Assembly: GCF_030581005.1 (NCBI RefSeq)
Contig: NZ_JAUQSX010000003.1
Location: forward strand, 124,001 to 188,000
Source of the DNA: Hymenobacter mellowenesis
GTDB lineage: Bacteria; Bacteroidota; Bacteroidia; Cytophagales; Hymenobacteraceae
Length of the DNA: 64,000 nucleotides
Direction: 5' to 3'
A program made the translations under genes and the position numbers. Shown here piece after piece: positions 52,025-60,842 of the stretch; position 1 is the stretch's first letter, and each line of letters opens with the position of its first letter. The notes below the pieces were generated by a model, which was given only the letters and a program-made list of their open reading frames with translations, ran no database searches and was not told the origin of the DNA.

Positions 52025-54133
52025 TTAGCGCACGAAGGCCATGGCCACGCCACCGTCCACGTTCAGCACGTTGCCGGTGCTCTTGCTTAGCGAGCCATCC
52101 ACGAACACGCGCACGGCCTTGGCAATGTCTTCCGAGAGCAGCTCCTCACCCAGCAGCGTGCGCTTGGCGTAGTGGGCGGGCAGCTCTTCCACCGAGATGC
52201 CGTAGGCCTTGGCGCGGCCGGCGGCCCAGTCGCCTTCCCAGATTTTCGAGCCGCGCAGCACGGCGTCGGGGTTCACGGTGTTGACGCGGATTTTGTCGGC
52301 GCCGAGCTCGGCAGCCAGCAGGCGGCTCATGTGGAGCTGGGCGGCTTTGGCGGTGCCGTAGGCCACGTTGTTGGGGCCGGCCACGAGGCCGTTTTTGCTG
52401 GCGATGTTCACGATGTCGCCGCCCAAGGCCTGCTGGCGCAGGATGGCTACGGCCTCCTGGCTCACCAGGAACTGGCCTTTCACGAGCACGTCGTTCAGGA
52501 TGTCCCAATCGGCTTGCGTGGTGTCAGCCAAAGGTTTGGAAATCGACAGGCCGGCGCAGTTCACGATGATGTCGACGCCGCCGAATTGCAGCGTAGCGGC
52601 GCGCAGCGACTCGGCAATGCTCTCAGCATCAGTCACGTTGATGGCGGCGGTGAGGGCGCTGTCCTTGCCGAACTGCTTGCGCAGGTCGGTCTGGGTTTCT
52701 TCGAGGCGGTCGCGGTCGACGGCCACCACGCAGGCGCCGAATTTCAGCAGCTCTTCGCAGATGGCTTTGCCGATGCCGCCGGTGCCGCCAGTCACGTAGG
52801 CCACCTTGCCCGACAGGGCTTTAGGCGGGGCCATGCGCTGGAGCTTAGCTTCTTCGAGCAGCCAGTATTCGATGTTGAAGGCTTCCTGCTCGGGCAGGCC
52901 CTGGTAGGTGCTCACGGCTTCGGCGCCGCGCATCACGTTGATGGCGTTGGTGTAGAACTCGGCGGCGACGCGGGCGGTCTGCTTGTCTTTCGAGAAGGAG
53001 AACAAACCCACGCCGGGCCACAGGATGATAACCGGGTTGGCATCGCGCACGGCGGGCGAGTTGGCGTGCTTGCTGCGCTCATAGTAGGCCACGTAGTCCT
53101 TGCGGTAGGCTTCAAACTGCGCTTCCAGGTAGGTTTTCACGCTGGCCGCGTCGCCCTGCATCACGTTGGCATCGAGGACGAGCGGGCGGATTTTGGTGCG
53201 CAGGAAGTGGTCGGGGCAGGAGGTGCCTTTGGCGGCGAGGCGGGCGAGGTCGTGCGAGTTCACGAATTCGAGCACGCGGGCGTCATCCGTGTAGTGGCCC
53301 AGCATCCGGCGCTGGCTGCTGGCCAGGCCGCGCAGTACGGGCATCACGGCGGCGGCGGCGGCGCGGCGGGCGGGCGCGTCGAGGGTTTGCTCGCGCTTCA
53401 CGCCGCCGAAAACCGGGGCTTTCTTGCCATAGTTGGCTTCGAGGTAAGTCGCGGCCTGCTCAATGACTTCGAGCGTGTTCATGTACGACTCGTATGACGT
53501 ATCGCCCCAGGTGAAGAGGCCGTGGCCGCCGAGGATGACGCCGCGCAGGCCGGGATTGTCGGCTACGATTTTTTCGAGCTGCAAACCCAGGTCGAAACCA
53601 GGCTTCTGCCACGGGAGCCAGCCCATGGTGTCGCCCCAGATTTCGTGCATGATTTGCTCGCCGTCCTTGCTGGCGGCGATGGCAATCAGGGCATCGGGGT
53701 GCAGGTGGTCGATGTGCTTGAAGGGCAGCAGGCCGTGCAGCGGGGTATCGATGCTGGGCGTGGCGCACTTGGGGTCGAAGAGGCAGTACTCGAACAGGCC
53801 CACCATTTCATCCTCAAATTCGAGGCCGCGGTAGCGGTTTTTCAGCTGGTGCAGCTTTTCTACGTAGAGGTTGGCGCAGCCCTTGCGGGTGAGCGTGCCG
53901 ATATCGCCACCCGAGCCTTTCACCCACATCACTTCGGCGGCTTCGCCGGTCACGGGGTTGGTTTCCTGGATTTTGCAGGAGGTGTTGCCGCCGGCGTAGT
54001 TGGTCAGGCGCAGGTCGGCGCCGAGCAGGTTGGAGCGGTAGAGGAAAAGGGCTACTTCGTCGCCGGCCAGCTCTGCGGCTTTGGCTTCGTCCCAGAGGTA
54101 GCTGACGTGCTGGAAAGTGAGGGTTTTTTCCAT
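52025..54133 (-). CDS. Bifunctional rhamnulose-1-phosphate aldolase / short-chain dehydrogenase
   Basis: A 702-residue fusion of the RhaEW type (also called rhaD aldolase-ADH). The N-terminal class II aldolase domain (about 15-440) splits L-rhamnulose-1-phosphate into DHAP and L-lactaldehyde; zinc histidines lie in HIDHLHPDA (about 144-152) and GGHGLFTWG (about 220-228). The C-terminal SDR domain has YVTGGTGGIGKA near 450 and YGTAKAAQ near 600, and probably oxidises lactaldehyde to L-lactate. The start at 54133 begins the family N terminus (MEKTLTFQHVSYLWD). Confidence 0.94.
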   Translation of the reverse strand: MEKTLTFQHVSYLWDEAKAAELAGDEVALFLYRSNLLGADLRLTNYAGGNTSCKIQETNPVTGEAAEVMWVKGSGGDIGTLTRKGCANLYVEKLHQLKNRYRGLEFEDEMVGLFEYCLFDPKCATPSIDTPLHGLLPFKHIDHLHPDALIAIAASKDGEQIMHEIWGDTMGWLPWQKPGFDLGLQLEKIVADNPGLRGVILGGHGLFTWGDTSYESYMNTLEVIEQAATYLEANYGKKAPVFGGVKREQTLDAPARRAAAAAVMPVLRGLASSQRRMLGHYTDDARVLEFVNSHDLARLAAKGTSCPDHFLRTKIRPLVLDANVMQGDAASVKTYLEAQFEAYRKDYVAYYERSKHANSPAVRDANPVIILWPGVGLFSFSKDKQTARVAAEFYTNAINVMRGAEAVSTYQGLPEQEAFNIEYWLLEEAKLQRMAPPKALSGKVAYVTGGTGGIGKAICEELLKFGACVVAVDRDRLEETQTDLRKQFGKDSALTAAINVTDAESIAESLRAATLQFGGVDIIVNCAGLSISKPLADTTQADWDILNDVLVKGQFLVSQEAVAILRQQALGGDIVNIASKNGLVAGPNNVAYGTAKAAQLHMSRLLAAELGADKIRVNTVNPDAVLRGSKIWEGDWAAGRAKAYGISVEELPAHYAKRTLLGEELLSEDIAKAVRVFVDGSLSKSTGNVLNVDGGVAMAFVR

Positions 54134-54185
54134 GAGAGATGGTGCAGATGCGTTAACCGGAATTCGAAATAGGTTTGCGATGCTA

Positions 54186-54231
54186 CAAAGGTGCCCGGTG
54201 GTGGGGGCGGCCAACATCCTGCACTCTCCTG
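54186..54231 (-). promoter_or_regulatory. Rha-type promoter of the aldolase fusion gene
   Basis: Minus strand: CAGGAGAG at 54231-54224, then TTGG at 54214-54211 and TTTG at 54189-54186. Spacing to the last box is one base longer than in the other copies. About 53 bases to the start codon. Confidence 0.68.
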
Positions 54232-54258
54232 CTTAGCACTAAAAAGTTATTGTGAACA

Positions 54259-54348
54259 GTAGCGCGGACTTTGTAGTCCGCGTCCTCGCGCTGCATTGGA
54301 TGCCGTTCGGGTTTCCGTGGGGGGTGCGGACTACAAAGTCCGCGTTAC
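54259..54348. repeat. Palindromic element, family C variant
   Basis: 23-bp arms at 54259-54281 and 54326-54348 (GTAGCGCGGACTTTGTAGTC...). It lies between the two divergent rha-type promoters, so it is 5' of both genes and cannot serve as a 3' end for either. Confidence 0.92.
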
Positions 54349-54357
54349 TTTCGCGGT

Positions 54358-54402
54358 CAGGAGAGCACAGGAGGGTTTGGACTCACTTACCGGGCAGCTT
54401 TG
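54358..54402 (+). promoter_or_regulatory. Rha-type promoter of rhaT
   Basis: CAGGAGAG at 54358-54365, spacer CACAGGAGGG, TTTG at 54376-54379, 19 bases, TTTG at 54399-54402. The clearest copy, with perfect TTTG at both boxes; only 18 bases separate the -7 box and the ATG. Confidence 0.75.
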
Positions 54403-54420
54403 CTCAAAATCGACATTATT

Positions 54421-55506
54421 ATGGCTGTAATCTGGGGAGTTATCCTTCATGCGCTGGGCGGCTTTGCCTCCGGCAGTTTTTACCTGCCCTACAAGAAAAT
54501 CAACGGCTGGGCCTGGGAAAGCTACTGGCTGGTGGGCGGCATCGTGTCGTGGCTGCTGGCGCCCTGGATTCTGGGCTACCTCACCGTGCCGCACCTGTTC
54601 GAAGTGCTGCACCAAGCCGATAACTCGACCATCTTCTGGGCCTATTTCTGGGGCATTCTCTGGGGCACGGGCGGGCTCACCTTCGGGCTGGCCATGCGGT
54701 ATCTGGGTTTGAGCCTAGGCATGGCCGTGACGCTGGGGCTGTGCGCCGTGTTTGGCACGCTGGTGCCGCCCATTTACGAAGGCAAGATGGGCGAATTGGC
54801 CGCTACGGCCTCGGGCCGCTACATTTTGTTGGGGCTGGGCGTGTGCGTGCTGGGCATTCTGATTTGCGGCCGGGCCGGCTTGCTAAAGGAAAAGACCCTG
54901 ACCACCGAGCAAAAGCAGGAGTCCATTGCCGAGTTCGACCTCAAAAAGGGCCTGATGGTGGCCGTGTTTTCGGGCATCATGAGCGCCTGCTTCTCGTTCG
55001 GGCTCACGGCCGGGCAGCCCATTGCCAAGCTGGCCGAAGCCAACGGCACCAACCCGCTGTTCGTCAACAACGCCATTCTGGTCATCATCCTGGCCGGCGG
55101 CCTCACCACCAACGCCATCTGGTGCATCTACCTCAACCTCAAAAACAAGACGTACACCGACTACCTGAACCCCTCGTACCCGGCCCTGCGCAACATCCTG
55201 TTCTGCGCGCTGGCCGGCACCACGTGGTACTTCCAGTTCTTCTTCTACGGCATGGGCGACAGCCAGATGGGCGCCTACCGCTTCTCGGGCTGGACGCTGC
55301 ACATGGCCTTTATTATCGCCTTCAGCTCGATGTGGGGCCTGATTCTGCACGAGTGGCGCGGGGCCAACCGCAGCACTATGCGCACCGTCACGCTGGGCAT
55401 TATCGCCGTGGTGCTGTCCACGGTGGTGGTGGGCTACGGCAACTACCTGGGTTCGCCGGAGCACAGCGGGGCAGCGGCGCAGGATACAGCGGCCGTCATC
55501 GAATAA
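54421..55506 (+). CDS. rhaT: L-rhamnose/proton symporter RhaT
   Basis: A 361-residue RhaT-family permease with ten hydrophobic helices. Family stretches: HALGGFASGSFYLPYKKING near 10-29, LGLSLGMAVTLGLCAVFGTL near 100, and YFQFFFYGMGDSQMGAYRF near 276. It imports L-rhamnose with protons through the inner membrane. The ATG at 54421 is preferred to a TTG 21 bases upstream, which would begin inside the -7 box. The gene ends at a strong terminator. Confidence 0.95.
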   Translation: MAVIWGVILHALGGFASGSFYLPYKKINGWAWESYWLVGGIVSWLLAPWILGYLTVPHLFEVLHQADNSTIFWAYFWGILWGTGGLTFGLAMRYLGLSLGMAVTLGLCAVFGTLVPPIYEGKMGELAATASGRYILLGLGVCVLGILICGRAGLLKEKTLTTEQKQESIAEFDLKKGLMVAVFSGIMSACFSFGLTAGQPIAKLAEANGTNPLFVNNAILVIILAGGLTTNAIWCIYLNLKNKTYTDYLNPSYPALRNILFCALAGTTWYFQFFFYGMGDSQMGAYRFSGWTLHMAFIIAFSSMWGLILHEWRGANRSTMRTVTLGIIAVVLSTVVVGYGNYLGSPEHSGAAAQDTAAVIE

Positions 55507-55537
55507 AGTCATTGGCCTTTATAGCCTGGAAATATAT

Positions 55538-55581
55538 GCCTGGGCCCTCCAACCGCTACGGTTAGAGGGCCCAGGCTTTTT
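55538..55581 (+). terminator. Intrinsic terminator of rhaT
   Basis: GCCTGGGCCCTC (55538-55549) pairs with GAGGGCCCAGGC (55565-55576), with an inner AACCG-CTA-CGGTT stem, followed by TTTTT. About 31 bases after the rhaT stop. Confidence 0.92.
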
Positions 55582-55888
55582 AATGCCTTCAGGTTCGGTG
55601 CTGGGTGCGAAAGCGGGCGGCTGTTTGATTACCAACAGGAAAGAAGTTGGCTCCACCGAAAGGCTGCTGGTCAGATTTTGCGCGGAAGAGCAGCCAGATG
55701 CGGGCGTGCTGCCGCTAAAGAACCGCGAAAAATACGGCTCTGCCAGCGGTTTATTCAGCCTCAGCCTTGGGCCCGAAGCAACGGTTGATAATGAGGTATA
55801 AGCGGCCTTGCCGTCCGCAGCAAAGGCGGAGTGGAATAGTGGTGGAAATGTCGATAAGATGAAAAAATAGTACAGGAACCAGCGAATT
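55582..55888. other. Intergenic stretch, no gene recognised
   Basis: Between the rhaT terminator and the susC promoter. A 72-codon open frame (55583-55801) has no start context, similarity or codon character to support it. Confidence 0.5.
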
Positions 55889-55933
55889 CAGGAGAGCACA
55901 GGTAAGTCTGCGCAATCGATAATGCTTGCTTTG
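55889..55933 (+). promoter_or_regulatory. Rha-type promoter of susC
   Basis: CAGGAGAG at 55889-55896, spacer CACAGGTAAG, TCTG at 55907-55910, 19 bases, TTTG at 55930-55933. It links the rhamnogalacturonan uptake operon to the rhamnose catabolism genes. Confidence 0.7.
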
Positions 55934-55946
55934 TCATCACTTAAGG

Positions 55947-55976
55947 AAGCCCTTACTCACGGGGCTTTTGCTTTTT
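55947..55976 (+). promoter_or_regulatory. Leader hairpin in the susC 5' region
   Basis: AAGCCC (55947-55952) pairs with GGGCTT (55962-55967), followed by a T-rich tract (TTGCTTTTT). It lies just after the expected transcription start and 26 bases before the ATG, so it could attenuate the operon. It could also be a plain terminator for upstream readthrough. Confidence 0.5.
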
Positions 55977-56001
55977 AAAAACCCACCAACCAACCCTTTC
56001 C

Positions 56002-59000
56002 ATGAATAAGCTATACCAGCTTACCCGCCTGCTACTGCTCGTGCTGGCGGTGTTCTACTCCCAGGCCGCCCTGGCTCAGACCCGCGCCCTAAGCGGCAAG
56101 GTGACCACCGCCGACACCAAAGAAGCCCTGCCCGGCGTGACAGTGCTGCTGAAAGGCACCACAAACGGCACCGGCACCGGCCCCGATGGCACCTACACCC
56201 TGCAAGTGCCCGAACAGGGCGGCACGCTGGTGTTCAGCTTTGTGGGCTACGCCAGCAAGGAGGTGCCCATCAACGGCCAGACCACCATCAGCCCCGTGCT
56301 GGACGTGGACAGCAAAGGCCTCGATGAGGTAGTGGTGGTGGGCTACGGCACCCAGAAAGCCGGCAACGTGACCGGCGCCGTGACGGGCATCACCGCCAAG
56401 GAGATTGAGGAGCGACCCGTGAACCGCATCGAAAACGCGCTGGTGGGCCAGATGCCCGGCGTGTACGTGCAAACCACCACCGGCGAGCCCGGCGCCGACC
56501 TGCAGATTCGAGTGCGTGGCGCGGCCTCCATCAACGCCTCCAACGACCCGCTGTACGTGGTAGATGGTGTGCCGGTGGACAACCTGCGCGGCATCAACCC
56601 CACCGACGTGGCCAACATCGAGGTGCTGAAAGACGCGGCCTCAGCCGCTATCTACGGCTCACGCGGCTCGAACGGCGTGGTGCTCGTGACCACCAAGCGC
56701 GGCAAGAAAGGCGCGGCCAAGCTGCAGTTTTCGGGCTACACGGGCGTGCAGCTGGCCGAAAGCCGGCTGAAAGTGCAGTCGGCCGAGGAGTGGATTCAGA
56801 TGCGCAAGGAAGGCATTGACATTGATTGGGTGAACCAGAACCCCACCCTGAACCGGCCTGAAGACTCGCGCACTACGCGCCTGCAGCGCCTGACCGTGAA
56901 TGGCGTGGCCCCGAGCACGACCAACGTCATCCGCTACACCTACGACCCCAAGTGGCAGTACGGCCAGGACAGCCTGGACTACATCGATTGGCAGAAGGCC
57001 ATTTTCCAGCGCGCCATCATGCAGCAGTACACGGTGGGCGTGTCGGGCGGCACCGACAACGTGAACTACAACGTGAACGGCTCGTTCCTGAACCAGAACG
57101 GCATCATCATCGGCAGCGACCTGCAGCGCGCCACGTTGCGCGCCAACATCGACGCGCAGATTCGCAAGGGCATCAAGCTGTTTATGACCCTGGCCCCGAG
57201 CATGGAGTGGAGCAGCCTGGGCCGCGTGGACGGCACCGGCGGCCAGGCCCTGAACGCCGCCCAGATGCCGCCCGTGTCGCCGAAAGGCGCGGGCATCTAC
57301 GCCGGCGCCGACCCCTACTTTACCTACAACTACTCGGGCCGCTACATCAGCCCAGTGGCCGTGATGGAGCGCACCGACGCCAACGGCACCCGCACCCGCC
57401 TCAACGCCAACATGGGCCTGAACCTGGACATTTACAAGGGCCTGCAGCTGCAGCTGCTGGGCGCTATGGACAACGGCTACTTCCAGGACCAGATTTACAC
57501 GCCCACCAACGCCAGCCGCGACTGGGTGGGCGCCGCCCCGGGCTCGCTGAGCACCTCGCGCTACTCGCAGACGTTTAACACGCGCTACCTGTTTCAGAGC
57601 GTGCTGAACTACACTCGCTCGTTTGGCGACCACAACCTGAACGCCATCCTGGGCTACTCGGTGGAGCGTACCAAGGTGGACTTTTCGCAGCAGGAAAACG
57701 GCCAGCTGCCCAACGACCAGACTTACCTATTCGACCGCGCCAACTCGACCGTGAACCGCAGCTACATCACGGCCGGCAAGGAGGCCCTGCTCTCGTACTT
57801 CGCCCGCGCGCAATACGACTACAAGCAGCGCTACCTGCTGTCGGCCAGCATCCGGCGCGACGGCTCCTCCAAGTTCGGGGCCAACCGGCCGTTTGGCTAC
57901 TTCCCGGCCGTGAGCGCCGGCTGGCGCATCTCCAGCGAGAACTTCATGCAGGGCGTCACCTTTATCAGCGACCTGAAGGCGCGCGCCAGCTGGGGCGTGA
58001 CCGGCAACAACCGCATCCCGAACGACTCGCAGTTTTCGCTGCTCGGCGTGAGCAACTACTCGCTCGGCGGCGCCAGCATCAACGGCTACGCGCCAGTGGG
58101 CTTCCAGAACCGCGACCTGGGCTGGGAGCAAACGGCCAGCTTCAACTACGGCCTCGACTTCAGCATCCTGAACAACCGCCTGCAGGTGACGGCCGATTAC
58201 TACACCAAGCAAACTTCCGACCTGCTTTATCAGGTGCCGTTGTCGTCGCTCACCGGCTTCACCCGCACCTACGTCAACATCGGCGAAGTGTACAACCAGG
58301 GCGTGGAACTGGGCCTGACCTCGCGCAACTTGGTGGGCGCTTTCCAGTGGGAAACCAACTTCAACGCTTCCTACAACAAAAATCGCGTCGAGAAGCTCGA
58401 CTACGACAACACGCCCGTGCCCACCGGCAGCAGCCCCGGCGGCTTCGTGAGCTTGTTGCAAGTGGGCCTGCCCATCAACTCCTATTACCTGTACGACGCC
58501 ATTGGCGTGTACCAGACCCAGGCCGAGGTAGACAACCAACCCAAGCTGAGCAACACCCGCGTGGGCGACATCAAGTACCGCGACGTGAACAACGACGGCA
58601 AAATCACGGACGCCGACCGCACCATCATGGGCAACCCTACGCCCAAGTACATCTTCGGTATGACGAACACCTTCCGCTACAAGGGCTTCGACCTGATGGT
58701 GCTGGTGAACGCCCAGCAGGGCGCCTACCTCTACTCGCTCATCGGCCGCAGCATCGACCGCCCCGGCATGGGCTACCTCTACAACCACGCCAGCAGCTGG
58801 AACAACCGTTGGAAGTCGGAAGCCGAGCCCGGCGACGGCAAAACCCCCAACATCACGGCCCAGAACAGCTCGCTGCTCGACTCGCGCTGGCTGTACAGCT
58901 CCGACTACATCCGCCTGAAGAACATCAACCTGGGCTACACCCTGCCCAAAGGCCGTTTCTACAGCGGCGCCCGCGTCTACGTAACGCTCGAAAACGCCTA

Positions 59001-59118
59001 CATCTGGCACAACTACACCGGCGGCTTCTCGCCCGAGGCCCTGCAAGTTGGCGGCTTCGACAACGGCAGCTACCCGCAGGCCCGCACCTATACGCTGGGC
59101 TTCAACCTGACGCTGTAA
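56002..59118 (+). CDS. SusC/RagA-type TonB-dependent outer-membrane transporter
   Basis: A 1,038-residue SusC-like porin. A signal peptide (to about residue 26) is followed by a carboxypeptidase-regulatory-like domain (about 30-105; ALPGVTVLLKGTTNGTGTGP), TonB-box-like DEVVVVGYGTQK (about 109-120), the plug (GQMPGVYVQTTTGEPGADLQ, VRVRGAASINAS, DVANIEVLKDAASAAIYGSR), and a 22-strand barrel ending TYTLGFNLTL. With SusD it imports oligosaccharides, here most likely rhamnogalacturonan fragments, given PL11 and the shared rha-type promoter. Confidence 0.95.
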   Translation: MNKLYQLTRLLLLVLAVFYSQAALAQTRALSGKVTTADTKEALPGVTVLLKGTTNGTGTGPDGTYTLQVPEQGGTLVFSFVGYASKEVPINGQTTISPVLDVDSKGLDEVVVVGYGTQKAGNVTGAVTGITAKEIEERPVNRIENALVGQMPGVYVQTTTGEPGADLQIRVRGAASINASNDPLYVVDGVPVDNLRGINPTDVANIEVLKDAASAAIYGSRGSNGVVLVTTKRGKKGAAKLQFSGYTGVQLAESRLKVQSAEEWIQMRKEGIDIDWVNQNPTLNRPEDSRTTRLQRLTVNGVAPSTTNVIRYTYDPKWQYGQDSLDYIDWQKAIFQRAIMQQYTVGVSGGTDNVNYNVNGSFLNQNGIIIGSDLQRATLRANIDAQIRKGIKLFMTLAPSMEWSSLGRVDGTGGQALNAAQMPPVSPKGAGIYAGADPYFTYNYSGRYISPVAVMERTDANGTRTRLNANMGLNLDIYKGLQLQLLGAMDNGYFQDQIYTPTNASRDWVGAAPGSLSTSRYSQTFNTRYLFQSVLNYTRSFGDHNLNAILGYSVERTKVDFSQQENGQLPNDQTYLFDRANSTVNRSYITAGKEALLSYFARAQYDYKQRYLLSASIRRDGSSKFGANRPFGYFPAVSAGWRISSENFMQGVTFISDLKARASWGVTGNNRIPNDSQFSLLGVSNYSLGGASINGYAPVGFQNRDLGWEQTASFNYGLDFSILNNRLQVTADYYTKQTSDLLYQVPLSSLTGFTRTYVNIGEVYNQGVELGLTSRNLVGAFQWETNFNASYNKNRVEKLDYDNTPVPTGSSPGGFVSLLQVGLPINSYYLYDAIGVYQTQAEVDNQPKLSNTRVGDIKYRDVNNDGKITDADRTIMGNPTPKYIFGMTNTFRYKGFDLMVLVNAQQGAYLYSLIGRSIDRPGMGYLYNHASSWNNRWKSEAEPGDGKTPNITAQNSSLLDSRWLYSSDYIRLKNINLGYTLPKGRFYSGARVYVTLENAYIWHNYTGGFSPEALQVGGFDNGSYPQARTYTLGFNLTL

Positions 59119-59150
59119 GGCTTCCTACCCCTTAAAATCGACACATTCCG

Positions 59151-60671
59151 ATGAAAGCATCATTTCTAAAACAAGTGGCCTGCGCCGTGGGCCTGGGCGC
59201 GGCCGGGCTGCTGGCGACCTCCTGCAAGGAGGACATTCTCCAGATTCAACCCGTGGCCAACAACACGGTGGACGGGTTTTACCAGAACGAAATCCAGGTG
59301 AACCAAGGCGTGATGGCCATTTACAACGGCACCCTGTCGTTGCCCGAAAACTCCTACTGGTTTCTGGCCGAATTCCGCTCCGACAACATCGCTGCCGACA
59401 TTGCCACCGTGCAGCGCGACTACAGCGACGTGAGCAACTTCAATACCACCTCGCAAACCCAGCAGCTGCAAGCCACCTGGACCGACCTCTACGAAATTGT
59501 GTACCGCGCCAACGTGCTGCAGGAGCGGATTCAGCCCTTCACCTTTGCCCGCGTCAACCAGTTCAAGGGCGAGGCCCGGTTCCTGCGCGCGCTGGCCTAC
59601 TTCGACTTGGTGCGCTTCTTCGGCGCCGTGCCGATTGTGGACAAGACGCTGACCATCGAACAGTCGAAGCTGGTGCCGCGCGCCCCCGTGGCCGACGTGT
59701 ACAAGTTCATCGCCGACGACCTGCTGTTCGCAGCCGACAACCTGCCCGCCACCTACACCGCCGCCGACAAGGGCCGCGCCACCAAGTGGGCTGCCAAGGC
59801 CCTGTTGGCTAAGGTGTACCTCACCATGTACGGCTACCCGCTGCGCCAGGCCAGCGCGCTGCCCCTGGCCAAGCAGCAGCTGATGGACGTGTACGCCGCC
59901 GCCAGCCCCACCACCTTCTCGGTGGCCGCGAACTTCGCCGACCTGTTCAAATCGGCCAACGACAACAAATACGCCGTGTTTGAAATCCAGTTCCAGTCGG
60001 GCGGCACCGGCCTGGGCAACCCCATTCCCTGGCAGCAGGGGCAGGTGTTCCCCACCAACTGGTCGCCCTTTACGGGCTTTGCCGCCGACTTCACGCTGCC
60101 GCCCGCCTTGTTCGGGGCCAACTGGCCCAAGGTGGACAAGCGCAAAGCCGCCACGCTCGATTCGGTGGTCCGCAACGCCGCCGGCACCATTGTGGCGGGC
60201 CGCCCGGAGTTCACCAAGTTTCTGGAGAAGGGCGCAGCCGGCGTGCAAAACCGCACCGATTACGCCAACAACTTTCCCATCATTCGCTTCGAGGACGTGG
60301 TGCTGATGTACGCCGAGGTGCTGACCGAGGAGAATAACATCGCGCTGGCCATTCCGCTCGTGAACCAGATTCGGACCCGCTCGGGCCTGACGGCCTTCAC
60401 CGCCGCCTCGCCCGAGGCCGCCTCGCAGGCCGCCTTCCGCGCCGCCATCCTCAAGGAGCGCCGCTACGAATTTGTGGCTGAAGGCCAGCGCTGGCACGAC
60501 CTGGTGCGTACCGGCAATGCCATTTCGGTGATGACGGCCTTCAAGCGCAGCACCACCGCCGCCGGCGCCAGCTTCCGCCAGCTCGACGACCACGACCTGA
60601 TTTTCCCCATCCCGCTGCTCGAGCTGCGCATCAACCCGGGCTTCTGGCAGCAAAACCCCGGCTACAACTAA
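59151..60671 (+). CDS. SusD/RagB-type surface glycan-binding lipoprotein
   Basis: A 506-residue SusD homologue. Signal peptide with lipobox LLATSCKED (Cys near 25). The typical tetratricopeptide-rich core includes FKGEARFLRALAYFDLVRFF (about 139-158) and the C-terminal RRYEFVAEGQRWHDLVRTGN (about 439-458). It forms a lid on the SusC pore and captures sugar oligomers. It starts 32 bases after the SusC stop. Confidence 0.95.
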   Translation: MKASFLKQVACAVGLGAAGLLATSCKEDILQIQPVANNTVDGFYQNEIQVNQGVMAIYNGTLSLPENSYWFLAEFRSDNIAADIATVQRDYSDVSNFNTTSQTQQLQATWTDLYEIVYRANVLQERIQPFTFARVNQFKGEARFLRALAYFDLVRFFGAVPIVDKTLTIEQSKLVPRAPVADVYKFIADDLLFAADNLPATYTAADKGRATKWAAKALLAKVYLTMYGYPLRQASALPLAKQQLMDVYAAASPTTFSVAANFADLFKSANDNKYAVFEIQFQSGGTGLGNPIPWQQGQVFPTNWSPFTGFAADFTLPPALFGANWPKVDKRKAATLDSVVRNAAGTIVAGRPEFTKFLEKGAAGVQNRTDYANNFPIIRFEDVVLMYAEVLTEENNIALAIPLVNQIRTRSGLTAFTAASPEAASQAAFRAAILKERRYEFVAEGQRWHDLVRTGNAISVMTAFKRSTTAAGASFRQLDDHDLIFPIPLLELRINPGFWQQNPGYN

Positions 60672-60699
60672 GCCATCGGCTTTTAACTGAGGTTGTAGC

Positions 60700-60816
60700 A
60701 AAAAGAACGTCATGCTGAGCGCAGTCGAAGCATCTCTACCGCAATAGTGAATCCTGTTGATTGGATTAGTTGAACGGTAGAGATGCTTCGATTGCGCTCA
60801 GCATGACGTTCTTTTT
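60700..60816. repeat. Palindromic element, family A
   Basis: 42-bp arms at 60700-60741 and 60775-60816 pair with one mismatch. It separates susD from the PL11 lyase gene on the same strand. Confidence 0.94.
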
Positions 60817-60842
60817 TAGTATCACTCGTCCTGCTTTCGCTT

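Noticed and set aside
55583..55801. 72-codon frame between rhaT terminator and susC promoter
   Set aside because: No start context, no recognisable domain, and the region reads as a spacer.
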